From assembly GCA_016713925.1 (NCBI GenBank), contig JADJOH010000006.1, positions 1-64,000 of the forward strand: a stretch of 64,000 nucleotides of DNA, read 5' to 3'. Source of the DNA: Bacteroidota bacterium. GTDB taxonomy: Bacteria; Bacteroidota; Bacteroidia; AKYH767-A; OLB10. The number at the start of each line of letters is the position of its first letter. Positions within the stretch are counted from its first letter, which is position 1. Below the pieces are notes generated by a model. It was not told where the DNA came from. It searched no databases and worked only from the letters and a program-made list of their open reading frames with translations. This document shows positions 9,365 through 18,800 of this stretch, piece after piece. The position numbers and the translations under genes are program-made.

Positions 9365-10759
9365 TTGAAAGGGAAAATACTCAGTGATTTAGAAGTAGTT
9401 GACATGGCCGAAGAGGGCCGCGCGATTGCCAAATGGGAAGGTTTGGTCATTTTCATTGAAAAAGTAGTGCCGGGCGATATCGTCGATGTCCGGATTCGCA
9501 AGAAGCATTCATCGTATCTCGAGGGCGAAATGGTGGAGCTCAGGAAGCCATCTCCCCTGCGCATTGATCCCTTTTGCCAACATTTCGGGACCTGCGGCGG
9601 TTGCAAATGGCAGTACCTCGACTATGAAAGTCAGCTGAAATATAAACAAAAGCAAGTCATGGAGACCCTGATTCGCATTGGCAAGATTCCGAATCCGAAT
9701 GTCATGGCTATCCTCGGTTCGGCCAATACGCGCTACTACCGGAATAAGCTGGATTATACCTTCGCCGATAAGAAATGGCTGACGCGCGAAGAGTATGCAG
9801 AAAGGGAGGAAGCCGGTGGTCCCGCGCTGGGTTTTCATATTCCCGGCAAATTCGACAAGGTGCTCGATATCGAAACCTGCTACCTGCAGCCCGATCCCTC
9901 CAATGCCATTCGTCTGGCAGTGCGGAAATATTGCCTCGAACATGAAATTCCGTTCATGAATCTGCGTCACAAGGCGGGCATGATGCGCGGACTCATCATC
10001 CGCAATACCCTCGCCGGCGGATTGATGGTGATTGTGATGGTGTACGAAAATGATCAGGAAGTACTCGAAGGCTTGCTCAGACATCTGGAGACGACCTTTC
10101 CGCAAATCACCTCGCTCTTGTACATCGTGAATCCAAAAGGGAACGATACCTTCCATGATCTCGAAGTGAAAACATGGTCGGGCTTGCCCTATATCACCGA
10201 GGAGATGGAAGGGCTGCAGTTTAGGATTGGACCCAAATCATTTTTCCAAACCAACAGCGGTCAGACCTTAGAGCTCTATAAAATTGCCAGAGATTTTGCC
10301 GGACTTCAGGGACATGAAATCGTTTACGACCTGTACACCGGCACCGGCACCATTGCCTTATTCATCTCCCGGACTGTTAAAAAAGTAGTGGGGATAGAGT
10401 ATGTGCAGGAATCCATTGAAAATGCAAAACTGAATGCGGAGTTGAATGGCGTGAGCAATTCGGTTTTCTTCGCGGGAGATATGAAGGATTTGTTAAAGGA
10501 AGAGTTGTTCCGGCAGGAAGGGCATCCCGATGTCATCATCACTGATCCTCCCCGTGCAGGGATGCATTTTGATGTGGTGGAGCAACTGCTCAAGAGTAAT
10601 TGCCCTAAAATTGTATATGTGAGCTGTAACCCCGCCACTCAGGCGCGTGATGTGCAGATGCTGTCAGAGAAATACGATCTGATAAAAGTACAGCCTGTAG
10701 ATATGTTTCCACATACCGCCCATGTGGAGAGTGTGGCGTTGCTGGAGTTAAGAGGATAG
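9365..10759 (+). CDS. rlmD: 23S rRNA (uracil-5-)-methyltransferase, RlmD/RumA type
   Basis: 464 aa. The N-terminal TRAM domain (ILSDLEVVDMAEEGRAIAKWEG) for RNA binding is followed by a 4Fe-4S cysteine cluster (CQHFGTCGGCKWQ), a SAM-binding Rossmann fold (VYDLYTGTGTIALFIS), TDPPRAGMH, and the catalytic cysteine in YVSCNPATQARD. Members methylate C5 of a uridine in 23S rRNA (U1939 in E. coli), but Bacteroidota paralogues can have other target uridines. The only in-frame start near the family N-terminus is TTG at 9365; the frame stays open upstream, so a lost ATG by indel is possible. It is transcribed divergently from the T9SS gene. Confidence 0.88.
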   Translation: MKGKILSDLEVVDMAEEGRAIAKWEGLVIFIEKVVPGDIVDVRIRKKHSSYLEGEMVELRKPSPLRIDPFCQHFGTCGGCKWQYLDYESQLKYKQKQVMETLIRIGKIPNPNVMAILGSANTRYYRNKLDYTFADKKWLTREEYAEREEAGGPALGFHIPGKFDKVLDIETCYLQPDPSNAIRLAVRKYCLEHEIPFMNLRHKAGMMRGLIIRNTLAGGLMVIVMVYENDQEVLEGLLRHLETTFPQITSLLYIVNPKGNDTFHDLEVKTWSGLPYITEEMEGLQFRIGPKSFFQTNSGQTLELYKIARDFAGLQGHEIVYDLYTGTGTIALFISRTVKKVVGIEYVQESIENAKLNAELNGVSNSVFFAGDMKDLLKEELFRQEGHPDVIITDPPRAGMHFDVVEQLLKSNCPKIVYVSCNPATQARDVQMLSEKYDLIKVQPVDMFPHTAHVESVALLELRG

Positions 10760-10773
10760 ATATAGAAAAAAAT

Positions 10774-10801
10774 AACGGGAGATGATTTAATTTCTCCCGT
10801 T
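10774..10801. terminator. Stem-loop terminator between convergent genes
   Basis: AACGGGAGA and TCTCCCGTT form a perfect 9-bp stem with a 10-base loop. On the minus strand it is followed by a run of seven T, so it works best for minus-strand transcripts coming from the plug-domain gene or its duplicate end; rlmD may share it. Confidence 0.7.
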
Positions 10802-10865
10802 CTCTTATCCTTTCCAATTACCATTTCGAGAAGCCTTTCAGAGCAGTAACAATTCCCAACTTAAA

Positions 10866-10914
10866 CGCTGCGTTCGCGGCGGGTTCGCGGCGGTCGCTGC
10901 GTTTAAACAGATGA
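10866..10914. repeat. 49-bp direct repeat, copy 1
   Basis: This is a GC-rich unit starting CGCTGCGTTCGCGGCGGG and ending GTTTAAACAGATGA. The second copy at 10975-11023 differs by one base. The ends also pair with each other (CGCTGCGTT...), so each copy can fold. It lies in the 3' region of the plug-domain gene. Confidence 0.85.
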
Positions 10915-10974
10915 TTTTTTTTGAAAAAGAAATTCCAACTTGAATCTAACTATGCTATAGATTCTTCATGTAGG

Positions 10975-11023
10975 CGCTGCGTTCGCGGCGGGTTCGTGGC
11001 GGTCGCTGCGTTTAAACAGATGA
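10975..11023. repeat. 49-bp direct repeat, copy 2
   Basis: This copy is near-identical to 10866-10914. Each copy lies beside a KG(F/Y)SKW-stop coding end on the minus strand (stops at 10816 and 11052), so a gene 3' end and its trailer seem to have been duplicated together. Confidence 0.85.
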
Positions 11024-11051
11024 ATTTTACTGGAAAAGACAATTGCATTCA

Positions 11052-11750
11052 TTACCATTTCGAGTACCCTTTTGTTGTAATCATTATGACTCCTCCGGTC
11101 ACATCACCGATACTTGCGGGGATGCCTCCCGTTAGTACTTTCATTTCTTTGATAGCAGTCTTTGGCAGACGAAAATCTCCGATGACTTTGATGCCATCAA
11201 TATAATACGCCGTTCCATCTTCCCGCGCTCCACGCATATAAATCGATTCCCCTTCATCTTCCTGATACACACCCGCCGTAGTCGCTGCCAATTGTTTGAC
11301 ATCCATATAGGGCGAACTGCGGATTTCTTCCGTTCCAAGCACCTGCATGGTGGAGATCTGTCCGGGATCGATGAGTGGCGTAGTATAGGTGGAAATGGTT
11401 GGTCCGGGGAGAGTGATGCCTACCGAATAACACTTTAACGTTAAAAATGTCATTTTTCCGGAGTTGACTTTTACATCGTTAATGATAAGGCTGGAGTAGC
11501 CCTGCGAGCTGGTTTTGATCTGATAGGATCCGCTTTGGAGAGGTTTGATGGAGAAGTAGCCCTCGATATCCGTCGTTGCTCCGGCTATAAGTGTGCCGTC
11601 CATATAAGCAATAATACTGGCGAAGGGAATCGGTTCCAGGTTGACACTGTCGGTCAGTTTCCCTCTGATTTCTCCAAATTCATTTTGTGCAGTGAGTTTG
11701 CCGTTGATTGCTGAGAGCAGCAAGAAGGCGAGGAGGATTTTGTTTTTCAT
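11052..11750 (-). CDS. Secreted CarboxypepD_reg-like plus TonB plug-domain protein without beta-barrel
   Basis: 232 aa. Signal peptide MKNKILLAFLLLSAINGKLTAQ. Residues about 26-110 form a carboxypeptidase-regulatory-like beta-sandwich (GEIRGKLTDSVNLEPIPFAS...GATTDIEGYFSIKPL). Residues about 130-230 match the plug domain of TonB-dependent receptors (IYMRGAREDGTAYYIDGIKV, then EMKVLTGGIPASIGDVTGG). A receptor would continue for 500 or more residues of barrel, but this ends MITTKGYSKW with a clean stop and terminator. It may be a stand-alone plug protein or a truncated receptor. It is divergent from the sigma-factor operon, and this pairing suggests a regulatory or surface-signalling link, which is inference. 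Confidence 0.75.
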   Translation of the reverse strand: MKNKILLAFLLLSAINGKLTAQNEFGEIRGKLTDSVNLEPIPFASIIAYMDGTLIAGATTDIEGYFSIKPLQSGSYQIKTSSQGYSSLIINDVKVNSGKMTFLTLKCYSVGITLPGPTISTYTTPLIDPGQISTMQVLGTEEIRSSPYMDVKQLAATTAGVYQEDEGESIYMRGAREDGTAYYIDGIKVIGDFRLPKTAIKEMKVLTGGIPASIGDVTGGVIMITTKGYSKW

Positions 11751-11859
11751 GATCTTTTGTTTCTACTAAGACCGCAATTCCCGGATTTCCATAAAAAATT
11801 ATTATTTCTTTGTGTTATGGAAAAAGGTCGTTTCGCTGTCACTCTTCTAAACAAGCTGT

Positions 11860-12435
11860 ATGTGGAAGTTTTTCACGGGCAAGAATAAGCATAGCCAAAA
11901 GAGTGATGAAGACCTCTTGTCAGTGTATAAAGCGACAGGGGATGGAGAAGTCATGGGGGTCTTATACGACCGGTATGCGCAACTGCTGTTCGGCTTTTGT
12001 ATGAAGTACCTGAAGGATGAGGAGGGAAGTAAGGATGTGGTCGGTCAGTTGTTCGCGAAATTGTTCGATGACCTGAAGCGGTTTGAAGTGCAGCATTTCA
12101 AAGCCTGGGTGACACGAGTGGCTTTTAATGCCTGTATGTCCCGCCTGGAAAGCGAACGCAGGAATGTATATGTACGTGAGGAATTCCCTGAAGTAGAAGA
12201 AAGTGCCGGTGCATCGGAAGGTGTGCCGGATGAAACGGAAGTCCTGGAAGCGATGAAGAGTTTGAAAGAAGAACAACGGGTTTGTCTCGAATTGTTTTAT
12301 TTAAATGAATTGTCGTATGCGCAGGTGAGTGAAAGAACGGGATATCAGATAAATCAAGTGAAAAGTTTTATTCAAAATGGTAAGCGGAACCTTGAATTGT
12401 ATTTCCGCAAAAAACATGAAAGCATCAATAAGTAA
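11860..12435 (+). CDS. ECF-type RNA polymerase sigma factor
   Basis: 191 aa. Region 2 is residues about 20-95 (LYDRYAQLLFGFCMKYLKDEEGSKDVVGQLFAKL), region 4 residues about 125-180 (SLKEEQRVCLELFYLNELSYAQVSERTGYQINQVKSFIQNGKRNL, a clear helix-turn-helix). The length fits ECF sigma-70 factors. Its last 20 bases overlap the start of the next gene, which has a zinc-finger-like anti-sigma N-terminus and one membrane span, so this is a sigma/anti-sigma pair with translational coupling. The target promoters cannot be read from the window; the neighbouring divergent plug gene is a candidate. Confidence 0.85.
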   Translation: MWKFFTGKNKHSQKSDEDLLSVYKATGDGEVMGVLYDRYAQLLFGFCMKYLKDEEGSKDVVGQLFAKLFDDLKRFEVQHFKAWVTRVAFNACMSRLESERRNVYVREEFPEVEESAGASEGVPDETEVLEAMKSLKEEQRVCLELFYLNELSYAQVSERTGYQINQVKSFIQNGKRNLELYFRKKHESINK

Positions 12436-13498
12436 TATGCTGAATAGAGGCGCCGGGTCCTGTCCGGATGCGGATGCGCTCTGGTTGTATACCAGGGAGA
12501 AATTGCCGCATGCTGAACTTCGTGTGATCGAAGAGCATTTGGTCGGTTGTGATTTATGCGCTGCCGCAGTAGAAGGATTTGCAGGAATGGAGCGTCCCGA
12601 TGCCCTGAAGGATATTGCAGCAGCAAGGCCGGTTGCTGTTAAAACAAATTTTTCTTCCTTATGGACCATTTCCATCGTGTTGGTGGTGTTGTTTATCATC
12701 GGTTGGTGGGGATCTGCTCTTGTGGATAAAAAGGAGGCAGGAGATATGGAGAAGGGAGCAGTAACACCGTCCAGTATTTTAGTCGTTGATTCTATAGGTG
12801 CGATGCCGGACTCCGTGGTGCTGCAGGTCGAATCCGGGGAAGCAGATGCTGTAGCAAGAGGGGAGAAGGAGCCGGAGAAAATTCCGGAGCAGAGTCAGCG
12901 GTGGACAGAAGAATTGTTTGCTATCGAAAAGAGAAATATTCAACCTGCAAATTTCAATAAGCCGGAATATCGGGTGAGCGGCAGACCTGAAGTGCCGATT
13001 ATTTATATGAACAATTTAAAGGTCATGGATTTCTCCGGGAAGTATGCTATAGCCGAACAGATATTTGAAGTCCCACAAAATCTCCATCCCCGCTTTGCAA
13101 ACGCAAGAGAGTCCGGACAAGAATCGCTTCAGGCAGATCAGGACACGGTCTTTTACCGCGAATTACTGCGTTCCGCCTTGTTGGCATTTGGACGCGATGA
13201 TTTCAATCAGACCATAGAGCAGCTTTCGATTATTTTACAGAAATATCCGGAAGATGATAATGCATTGTTCTATTCCGCTTTTTCATTTGCGCAGCAGGGG
13301 AACCTGAACAAGGCGATCGGATTGTTTAAACGGCTTACGGTGAAAAAGCATTCGGCATTTATAGAAGAAGCTTCCTTTCATCTCGCAGAAACTTATCGAC
13401 AAAACGGCAATGTGAAAGAGTCGGAGGTGTTGTTTAAACGAATTGCTGCAGGAGAGGGATTCTATGCCGGACAAGCAAAATTGAAATTAGCCGAATGA
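12416..13498 (+). CDS. Membrane anti-sigma-like protein with C-terminal TPR repeats
   Basis: About 360 aa from ATG 12416; the frame is open further upstream but that part duplicates the sigma coding region. The N-terminus has a zf-HC2-like H-x3-C-x2-C motif (IEEHLVGCDLCAAAVEGF), typical of anti-sigma factors. One transmembrane helix follows (LWTISIVLVVLFIIGWWG, residues about 82-99). A periplasmic part ends in TPR-like repeats (FYRELLRSALLAFGRDDFNQTIEQLSIILQKYPEDDNALFYSAFSFAQQGN). It likely holds the sigma factor at the inner membrane until a cell-envelope signal arrives. Its stop overlaps the ATG of the next gene (ATGA). Confidence 0.75.
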   Translation: MKASISNMLNRGAGSCPDADALWLYTREKLPHAELRVIEEHLVGCDLCAAAVEGFAGMERPDALKDIAAARPVAVKTNFSSLWTISIVLVVLFIIGWWGSALVDKKEAGDMEKGAVTPSSILVVDSIGAMPDSVVLQVESGEADAVARGEKEPEKIPEQSQRWTEELFAIEKRNIQPANFNKPEYRVSGRPEVPIIYMNNLKVMDFSGKYAIAEQIFEVPQNLHPRFANARESGQESLQADQDTVFYRELLRSALLAFGRDDFNQTIEQLSIILQKYPEDDNALFYSAFSFAQQGNLNKAIGLFKRLTVKKHSAFIEEASFHLAETYRQNGNVKESEVLFKRIAAGEGFYAGQAKLKLAE

Positions 13499-14710
13499 AA
13501 GTTTACGGATTGTATTTTTATTGCTGATGTCAGGATGTTCGCCATTTCTTGTCACCGCTCAAACCATTTCCATTCATTGTATCGATTCCGTTTCCGGTGC
13601 AGGCATTGCGTTCATCACGGCGCAAACGATTCCTTCAGGACAACTTTTCTTCGCGAATGAAGATGGAATTTTAAAACTGGAATCTTCGAATGGCAAAGGA
13701 AGATACGCTTGCTCCTGAGTCGGGTAGGGTATCCGGTGGTGAAATTGCCTTTTCCTCCTCTCTCCGGCAAGGACATCCGGCGGATATACATAGCACCTCT
13801 TGTCCGGCAACTTCCTGAATTTACGGCCACCGGTAAATCGCCCGCATCACTTTTGAAAGAGCTCCGTTCTAAAATAGAAAAAGGCAGACCGCAGGCTTCA
13901 TTCACGATGAAGGGATTTTACCGGCAGTACCATTGGGAAAATGGTCGCGCCGTATTTCTGGTAGAAGCACTCGGGTCCATTTTCTTTTCTGCGCAGAAAT
14001 CAAAACTCGAGCGGATGAATATGGTGGAACTGAGAAGAGCTTATCCACTGGAGAAAAACAAAGAAACACATGCCGATCATCTTGCCGATCTGCTTTCAGA
14101 GAACCCTGTTTATCATGATGCAGGAACTATCCTTTCACCGGATGATAGATCTGCTTATACATTTCATCTCCCGGAGGAGAAAGAAAACAATTCATTGACC
14201 ACACTACAATTTACGAGCGAGGATGAACTGTTTATTACAGAAGGTTCACTCTTGTTTGCCACGGAAGACCTGCAATTGTTAAAGTATAAATTACACATCT
14301 CCTTAAAACCTGATGCGAAAGTGAATTTTTTGAATGGAGGCGGAAGATATGTTTGGTTCAAGCAGGAAGAACGTATAGAAGCCGATTTCTATTGGAAAAA
14401 GGATAGTATCTACTTAAGCGAAATACATCAGCAATACCGACATTTCCTCCTTGACCCTGTTTTTCACAGCGTTGATTTTGATCTGACAGAAGATTTTTTC
14501 TGGAAGTCGGAGGAGGATATCAATTACACCACACATCCCGGACCTGATTATACTTTTTCCAGCAATCTTTATTCCCGGAAATACATTTACAATCGGGCGA
14601 ATTGGGAAAGTAGTGCGTTGGTGAGAAGTTGTCCACTTGCCGGTAATGTAGCCCAATCACTCATTGAAAAAGTTCCATTGGAGAATCAGTTTAAGGAAGC
14701 CGGACACTAA
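13495..14710 (+). CDS. Secreted protein with regulatory-like N-terminus, third gene of the sigma operon (frameshifted)
   Basis: The ATG at 13495 overlaps the TGA of the anti-sigma gene. The leader reads MKVYGLYF then, after one indel in a T run near 13517, LLMSGCSPFLVTAQ, a signal peptide. A CarboxypepD_reg-like module follows (ISIHCIDSVSGAGIAFITA...GQLFFANEDGILKL), a second shift occurs near 13715, and a beta-rich region of about 330 residues runs to 14710. It is presumably periplasmic or outer-membrane associated and may be the envelope sensor or a target of the sigma system. I know no name for the C-terminal region, though Bacteroidota have many such proteins. Confidence 0.65.
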
Positions 14711-14724
14711 TCATTTTCTTCCAC

Positions 14725-15190
14725 AAAAGCCCTGTAGGGGCGGTATCTCTGTATCCGACAAACTTCCCTTCTTCCTTCAAAGCCCTGTAGGGGCGGAATC
14801 TCTGTAACCGACAAACTTCCCTTCTTCCTTCAAAGCCCTGTAGGGGCGGAATCTCTGTATCCGACAAACTTCCCTTCTTCCTTCAAAGCCCTGTAGGGGC
14901 GGAATCTCTGTAACCGACAAACTTCCCTTCTTCCTTCAAAGCCCTGTAGGGCGGAATCTGTAACTGACAAACTTCCCTTCTTCCTTCAAAGCCCTGTAGG
15001 GGCGGAATCTCTGTAACCGACAAACTTCCCTTCTTCCTTCAAAGCCCTGTAGGGGCGGAATCTTTGTAACCGACAAACTTCCCTCTACTTACAACCGCCG
15101 GCCCCCGACCAAAGGTCGGGGGCCGGCATAGATGGGAGAAGATGATTTCCTTTCTTACAGAGATTCCGCCCCTACAGGGCTTGTACGACG
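14725..15190. repeat. Nested-palindrome repeat with left arm amplified as 53-bp tandem units
   Basis: Seven tandem copies (period about 53 bases, 14727 to about 15085) of a unit holding AGCCCTGTAGGGGCGGAATC, TCTGTAACCGACAAACTTCC and CTTCTTCCTTCAA. A palindrome follows (GCCGGCCCCCGACC, then AAAGGTCGGGGGCCGGC, about 15099-15126), then one inverse arm ACAGAGATTCCGCCCCTACA ending GGGCTT near 15182. Single-unit versions of the same arm-palindrome-arm element occur at 17978-18118, 19671-19808, 47874-48012 and 57823-57957. It sits right behind the sigma operon. Confidence 0.85.
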
Positions 15191-15543
15191 AAGAACTCAG
15201 TTCATGCTTAAAGCGATGCCTGATCACCCCTAAGACTCCCTTGAATTTGCAGTATCAGATTGTTTTTCTATCAATGATATATTCAACTTTTGTTCAACGG
15301 ATCAGAAGTGAGTGTGGTTATAGCCTCCGTGAATACCTTTTGAATGAATGAATTATTTTTAATAGGTTTCGGCTGCTATTTTTTTAACGCTTCGATCCGT
15401 GGAGATTAAATTAGAGTACCCTGATTTTACGTTTCGTCGTTTTTTCATATTTCTTTCCTGGCATTATGATTTACTTTGCACTCACCTTACTTTCGAACTA
15501 TTTCGCCGCTTCATTAAAAAATCAAACATTCAGCTCACCATTT
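15191..15543. other. Leader region before the TonB receptor
   Basis: About 350 bases without a supported gene. Short open frames on the plus strand read into the repeat and look spurious. The receptor frame extends upstream to 15466, but that N-terminus lacks a signal peptide. No clear promoter box or operator was seen. Confidence 0.4.
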
Positions 15544-17899
15544 ATGCAGAAGTTCCTCTGTTTCTCATTGCTATTCCTGACGCTATATTTTAATTCCTCT
15601 GCCCAGGTCCCCTCTCAAACCATACGCGGAACAGTAGTGGATGAAATTTCTAAAATTCCTATTCCGGGTGTCACGGTCATCATCAGTTCACTCGACCCTG
15701 TACAGGGTGCCGCCACCGACATCAACGGTGAGTTTCGCTTTTCGAATATCCCGGTGGGGAATCATACTTTGCGTTTTACCATGATGGGCTACGAAGAAGT
15801 CCTTCGTCCGAATATGGTGCTGAATTCCGGTAAGGAATTGATTTTACAGATAAGTATGCGGGAGAAAATTGTGATGACGAAGGAAGTCACCATCACTGCC
15901 GAGCTGGAGAAAAATAAACCCCTGAATGAAATGTCATTGGTGAGTGCGCGTACCTTCTCCGTGGAGGAAACACGGAAATTTGCTGCAGCGGTAAATGATC
16001 CGGCCCGGATGGCGACATCATTTGCAGGAGTAGTAGGTACCGATGATGGCAATAACAATATTTCTATACGTGGTAATTCGCCCAATGCTTTGCAATGGAG
16101 AATGGAAGGTGTGGAGATTCCCAGCCCGAATCACTTTTCATTTCCCGGTACGGCAGGAGGTGGAATATCGATTCTCAGTGCGCAGGTCTTGAATAATTCC
16201 GATTTCCTCACCGGCGCTTTTTCTGCAGAATATGGGAATGCATTGGGTGGTGTTTTCGATCTGAAATTGCGCAAAGGAAACAATGAGAAAAGAGAATTTA
16301 CCGTGCAGGCCGGATTTCTCGGCTTAGATGTCGCTGCGGAAGGACCGTTTAGCAAGAAGTACAACGGTTCTTATCTGATCAACTATCGCTATAGTACGCT
16401 GGCGGCTATTGGAAAGATGATTGATTTAGGAGATGCAGCCACGGACTTTCAGGATCTCTCTCTGAATATTTATCTTCCTACAAAGAACGCCGGTCAGTTT
16501 ACCATCTTTGGTTTCGGGGGATTGAGCGGACAGAAGTTTGAGGCAGAAAAGGATTCCGTGAAATGGGAAGAGGAGGGAGAGCGGTATAGTTCCACCTTCA
16601 GTTCCAACACCGGTGCAATCGGCGCCACGCACTCGATCAGTATAGGTAAGAAAACTTTTCTCCGTTCTGCATTAGTGGGATCTATTTATGATAATAATTA
16701 TAGACAAAAGCGATTAAATGATGATTATGTCAATGAGAGTCGCGCACAGGGACAAACGTTAAATGACAGAGCGATTTTAAGTACAACACTGCACCATAAA
16801 TTCAATGCGAAACATAGTATACGCACCGGATTGATTTTTTCACGCATTGGATTTTCAATTGAACAAAGAGATTATGACTTTGAAAAAGATGCGGTGGTGA
16901 AGACTTTGGATGTCAGCGAAAGTACATATACCACGCAGGGCTTTGCTACGTGGATGAATCGTATCACCGAGAAACTGAGTCTGCAATTGGGTGTTCATTA
17001 CCTCGGATTGGCCATCAACGAAACCTATTCCGTGGAGCCCCGTGCAGGAATAAAGTACACGGTAAATGAGAAGCAAAGTTTATCCTTGGGATACGGACTC
17101 CATAGCCAGATACAACCCATAGGTGTCTATTTTGCCGAGGTGCGAGATAGTTCCGGAAACGTGTTCACGCCCAACAAAAATCTGGAGTTGACGAAATCCC
17201 ATCATGTGGTTGTTGGATACGACAGGATGTTGAAGCCCTGGTTGCATGTGAAACTGGAAGCGTATTATCAGCAGCTGTTTGATGTGCCTGTTGGAACGGA
17301 TACATCGGAGAACTTTAGCATATTGAATCTGCGCGATGGTTACGCCACTGATCCGCTCGTCAACAAAGGCCTGGGACAAAATTACGGACTTGAACTCACC
17401 TTCGAGCAATACCTGCACAATGATCTCTACTTCCTGCTCTCCTCTTCGGTGTACAATTCACAATACAAGGCACTCGATGATAAATGGAGAAATACACTCT
17501 TCAATTCCAACTATGCATTCACCTTTACAGCAGGAAAAGAATTCAAGACCGGAGCAAAATTCCGCAATCGGATTATTGGTGCCAATATAAAAGTTGTCTA
17601 CGCCGGCGGACTCCGCAAAACGCCCATCGACATAGAGAAATCCATCGCCGGAAGGAACCACCTATTACTTCGAAGACCGGGCGTTCAGCGAACAATACCC
17701 TGCCTACTTCCGTACCGATATCCGCGTCAGCATGAAGCGCAATCGTCCCAACGCTACCCATATTTTATCACTCGATATCCAGAATGTCACCAACAACAAA
17801 AATATTTTCGGCGACTACTTCAATCCGATTTCCGGAAAAGTAAAAACGTATTACCAGACACCGCTGATCCCTGTATTGGCGTATCGGGTGGAGTTTTGA
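15544..17899 (+). CDS. TonB-dependent outer-membrane receptor (frameshift near 17640)
   Basis: About 785 aa after repair. Start chosen at ATG 15544 because it gives signal peptide MQKFLCFSLLFLTLYFNSSAQ. A CarboxypepD_reg-like domain follows (TIRGTVVDEISKIPIPGVTV...AATDINGEFRFSNIP), then the plug (ISIRGNSPNALQWRMEGVEIPSPNHF, GAFSAEYGNALGGVFDLKLRKG) and a long beta-barrel. The frame breaks near 17640 after DIEKSIAG; shifting it gives YYFEDRAFSEQYPAYFRTDI, then LSLDIQNVTNNKNIFGDYF and a normal terminal strand LIPVLAYRVEF with stop at 17899. It imports an unknown ligand with TonB energy. Degenerate copies of its 3' end occur downstream near 18823 and 18970. Confidence 0.85.
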
Positions 17900-17977
17900 T
17901 ACAGAGATCCTCTCTACCCAAGGCCTGTAGAAGACATTTTGAGAATGTGCCAAGTTGATTGTCTGAGCACTTCGACA

Positions 17978-18118
17978 CAAGCAAGGGCGACATCTTGAAA
18001 AAGGGTCCTCCCTCCCTAAAACACCTGCACCCGACCGTAGGTCGGGTGCAGGTGGTATGGTGATGTAAGATGGCTCTCGTGTACCAGTATTTCGCCCTTA
18101 CAGGGCTTGTGCGAAGAA
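17978..18118. repeat. Nested-palindrome repeat, copy B
   Basis: A degenerate left arm (CAAGGGCGACATCTTG) is followed by the central palindrome CACCTGCACCCGACCGTAGG, continuing TCGGGTGCAGGTG, and the right arm ATTTCGCCCTTACAGGGCTT. It lies between the TonB receptor stop and the doc gene end. The right half is nearly identical to copy E at 19671-19808. Confidence 0.8.
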
Positions 18119-18128
18119 GGGAAAGTAG

Positions 18129-18521
18129 CTACCCTGCAGATTCGTTTCTTCTGCGTGAATTATTTGTAATCCAGTCTTTAATTTCTTCGTAACGAATTTC
18201 GCCTTTGCTTGCCATAAGAACAAAATTATATTTCTCTTCCTGAGAGGCATCAATGTCTAAATCTCCTTCTAACAATAATAATCGCATCAATACATAAGAA
18301 ATACGTTTATTGCCATCCATAAAAGGATGATTAATTATCATACTTTCGAATAGTGCAGCAGCTTTATCTATGACTTCCGGATATAGATCCTTTTGGTCAT
18401 ATGTCGCAAAGGGTCTTGCTAAGGCCGACTTCAAGGATGTACTATCCCGAATTCCTTTACTTCCGCCAAATCTATCTATAAGAATATTATGAATTCTTTC
18501 AACAGTACTGATGTCGATCAT
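18129..18521 (-). CDS. doc: Doc-type (Fic family) toxin, death-on-curing
   Basis: 130 aa. The Fic core HPFMDGNKRISYVL (HPFx[D/E]GNKR) near residue 65 and the N-terminal VERIHNILIDRFGGSKGIRDSTSLKSAL identify the Doc subfamily. Doc toxins phosphorylate elongation factor EF-Tu and stop translation; the family relation supports this, but the activity is not shown here. The ATG (18521) overlaps the stop of an upstream small gene (ATGA), the usual antitoxin-toxin order. The pair sits among repeat copies between two degenerate receptor 3' ends. Confidence 0.85.
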   Translation of the reverse strand: MIDISTVERIHNILIDRFGGSKGIRDSTSLKSALARPFATYDQKDLYPEVIDKAAALFESMIINHPFMDGNKRISYVLMRLLLLEGDLDIDASQEEKYNFVLMASKGEIRYEEIKDWITNNSRRRNESAG

Positions 18522-18705
18522 TTAGCAAGCTTTTCGAGCAACTCTTTGTCCTCATTCAAAATTTTGCGAAGCGAATTGGATACTTCTAATAGTTTATTTG
18601 GATGCCCTGAAGATCTTTTAATAATACTAAAATGTCCTGCAAAACGTTCTCTGGAACATTATCAAGCACTTTTTGAATTTCGTTTTTTATTTCCGTTTTT
18701 GTCAT
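18518..18705 (-). CDS. Antitoxin partner of Doc (frameshifted)
   Basis: From ATG 18705: MTKTEIKNEIQKVLDNVPEN, then VLQDILVLLKDLQ; after a one-base shift near 18605 it continues GHPNKLLEVSNSLRKILNED, then KELLEKLAK, with TGA overlapping the doc ATG. About 62 aa, highly charged and helical, as expected for a small antitoxin, though not the Phd fold in an obvious way. The four-base overlap indicates coupled translation. If the frameshift is real, the toxin would lack full-length antitoxin, which argues for sequencing error. Confidence 0.65.
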
Positions 18706-18800
18706 AACCAAAAATACAAAAGTTTTTAGACTTTTTAATAAAAATAATCAGGTTAAATCGACATTAAACAGTTGAAAGCAATGGTTATTAATTTATATAC

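Noticed and set aside
7223..10156. Several long open frames opposite the T9SS gene and rlmD (for example 7223-7741, 8225-8623, 9509-10156)
   Set aside because: They lie antisense to well-supported genes and have no recognisable domains; they are shadows of codon bias in GC-richer genes.
14725..15190. Array of seven 53-base direct repeats looked like a CRISPR
   Set aside because: The whole 53-base unit is repeated with no variable spacers, and no cas1/cas2 or leader is nearby; the Cas6-like gene is 40 kb away. It is a tandem expansion of one arm of an interspersed palindromic element.
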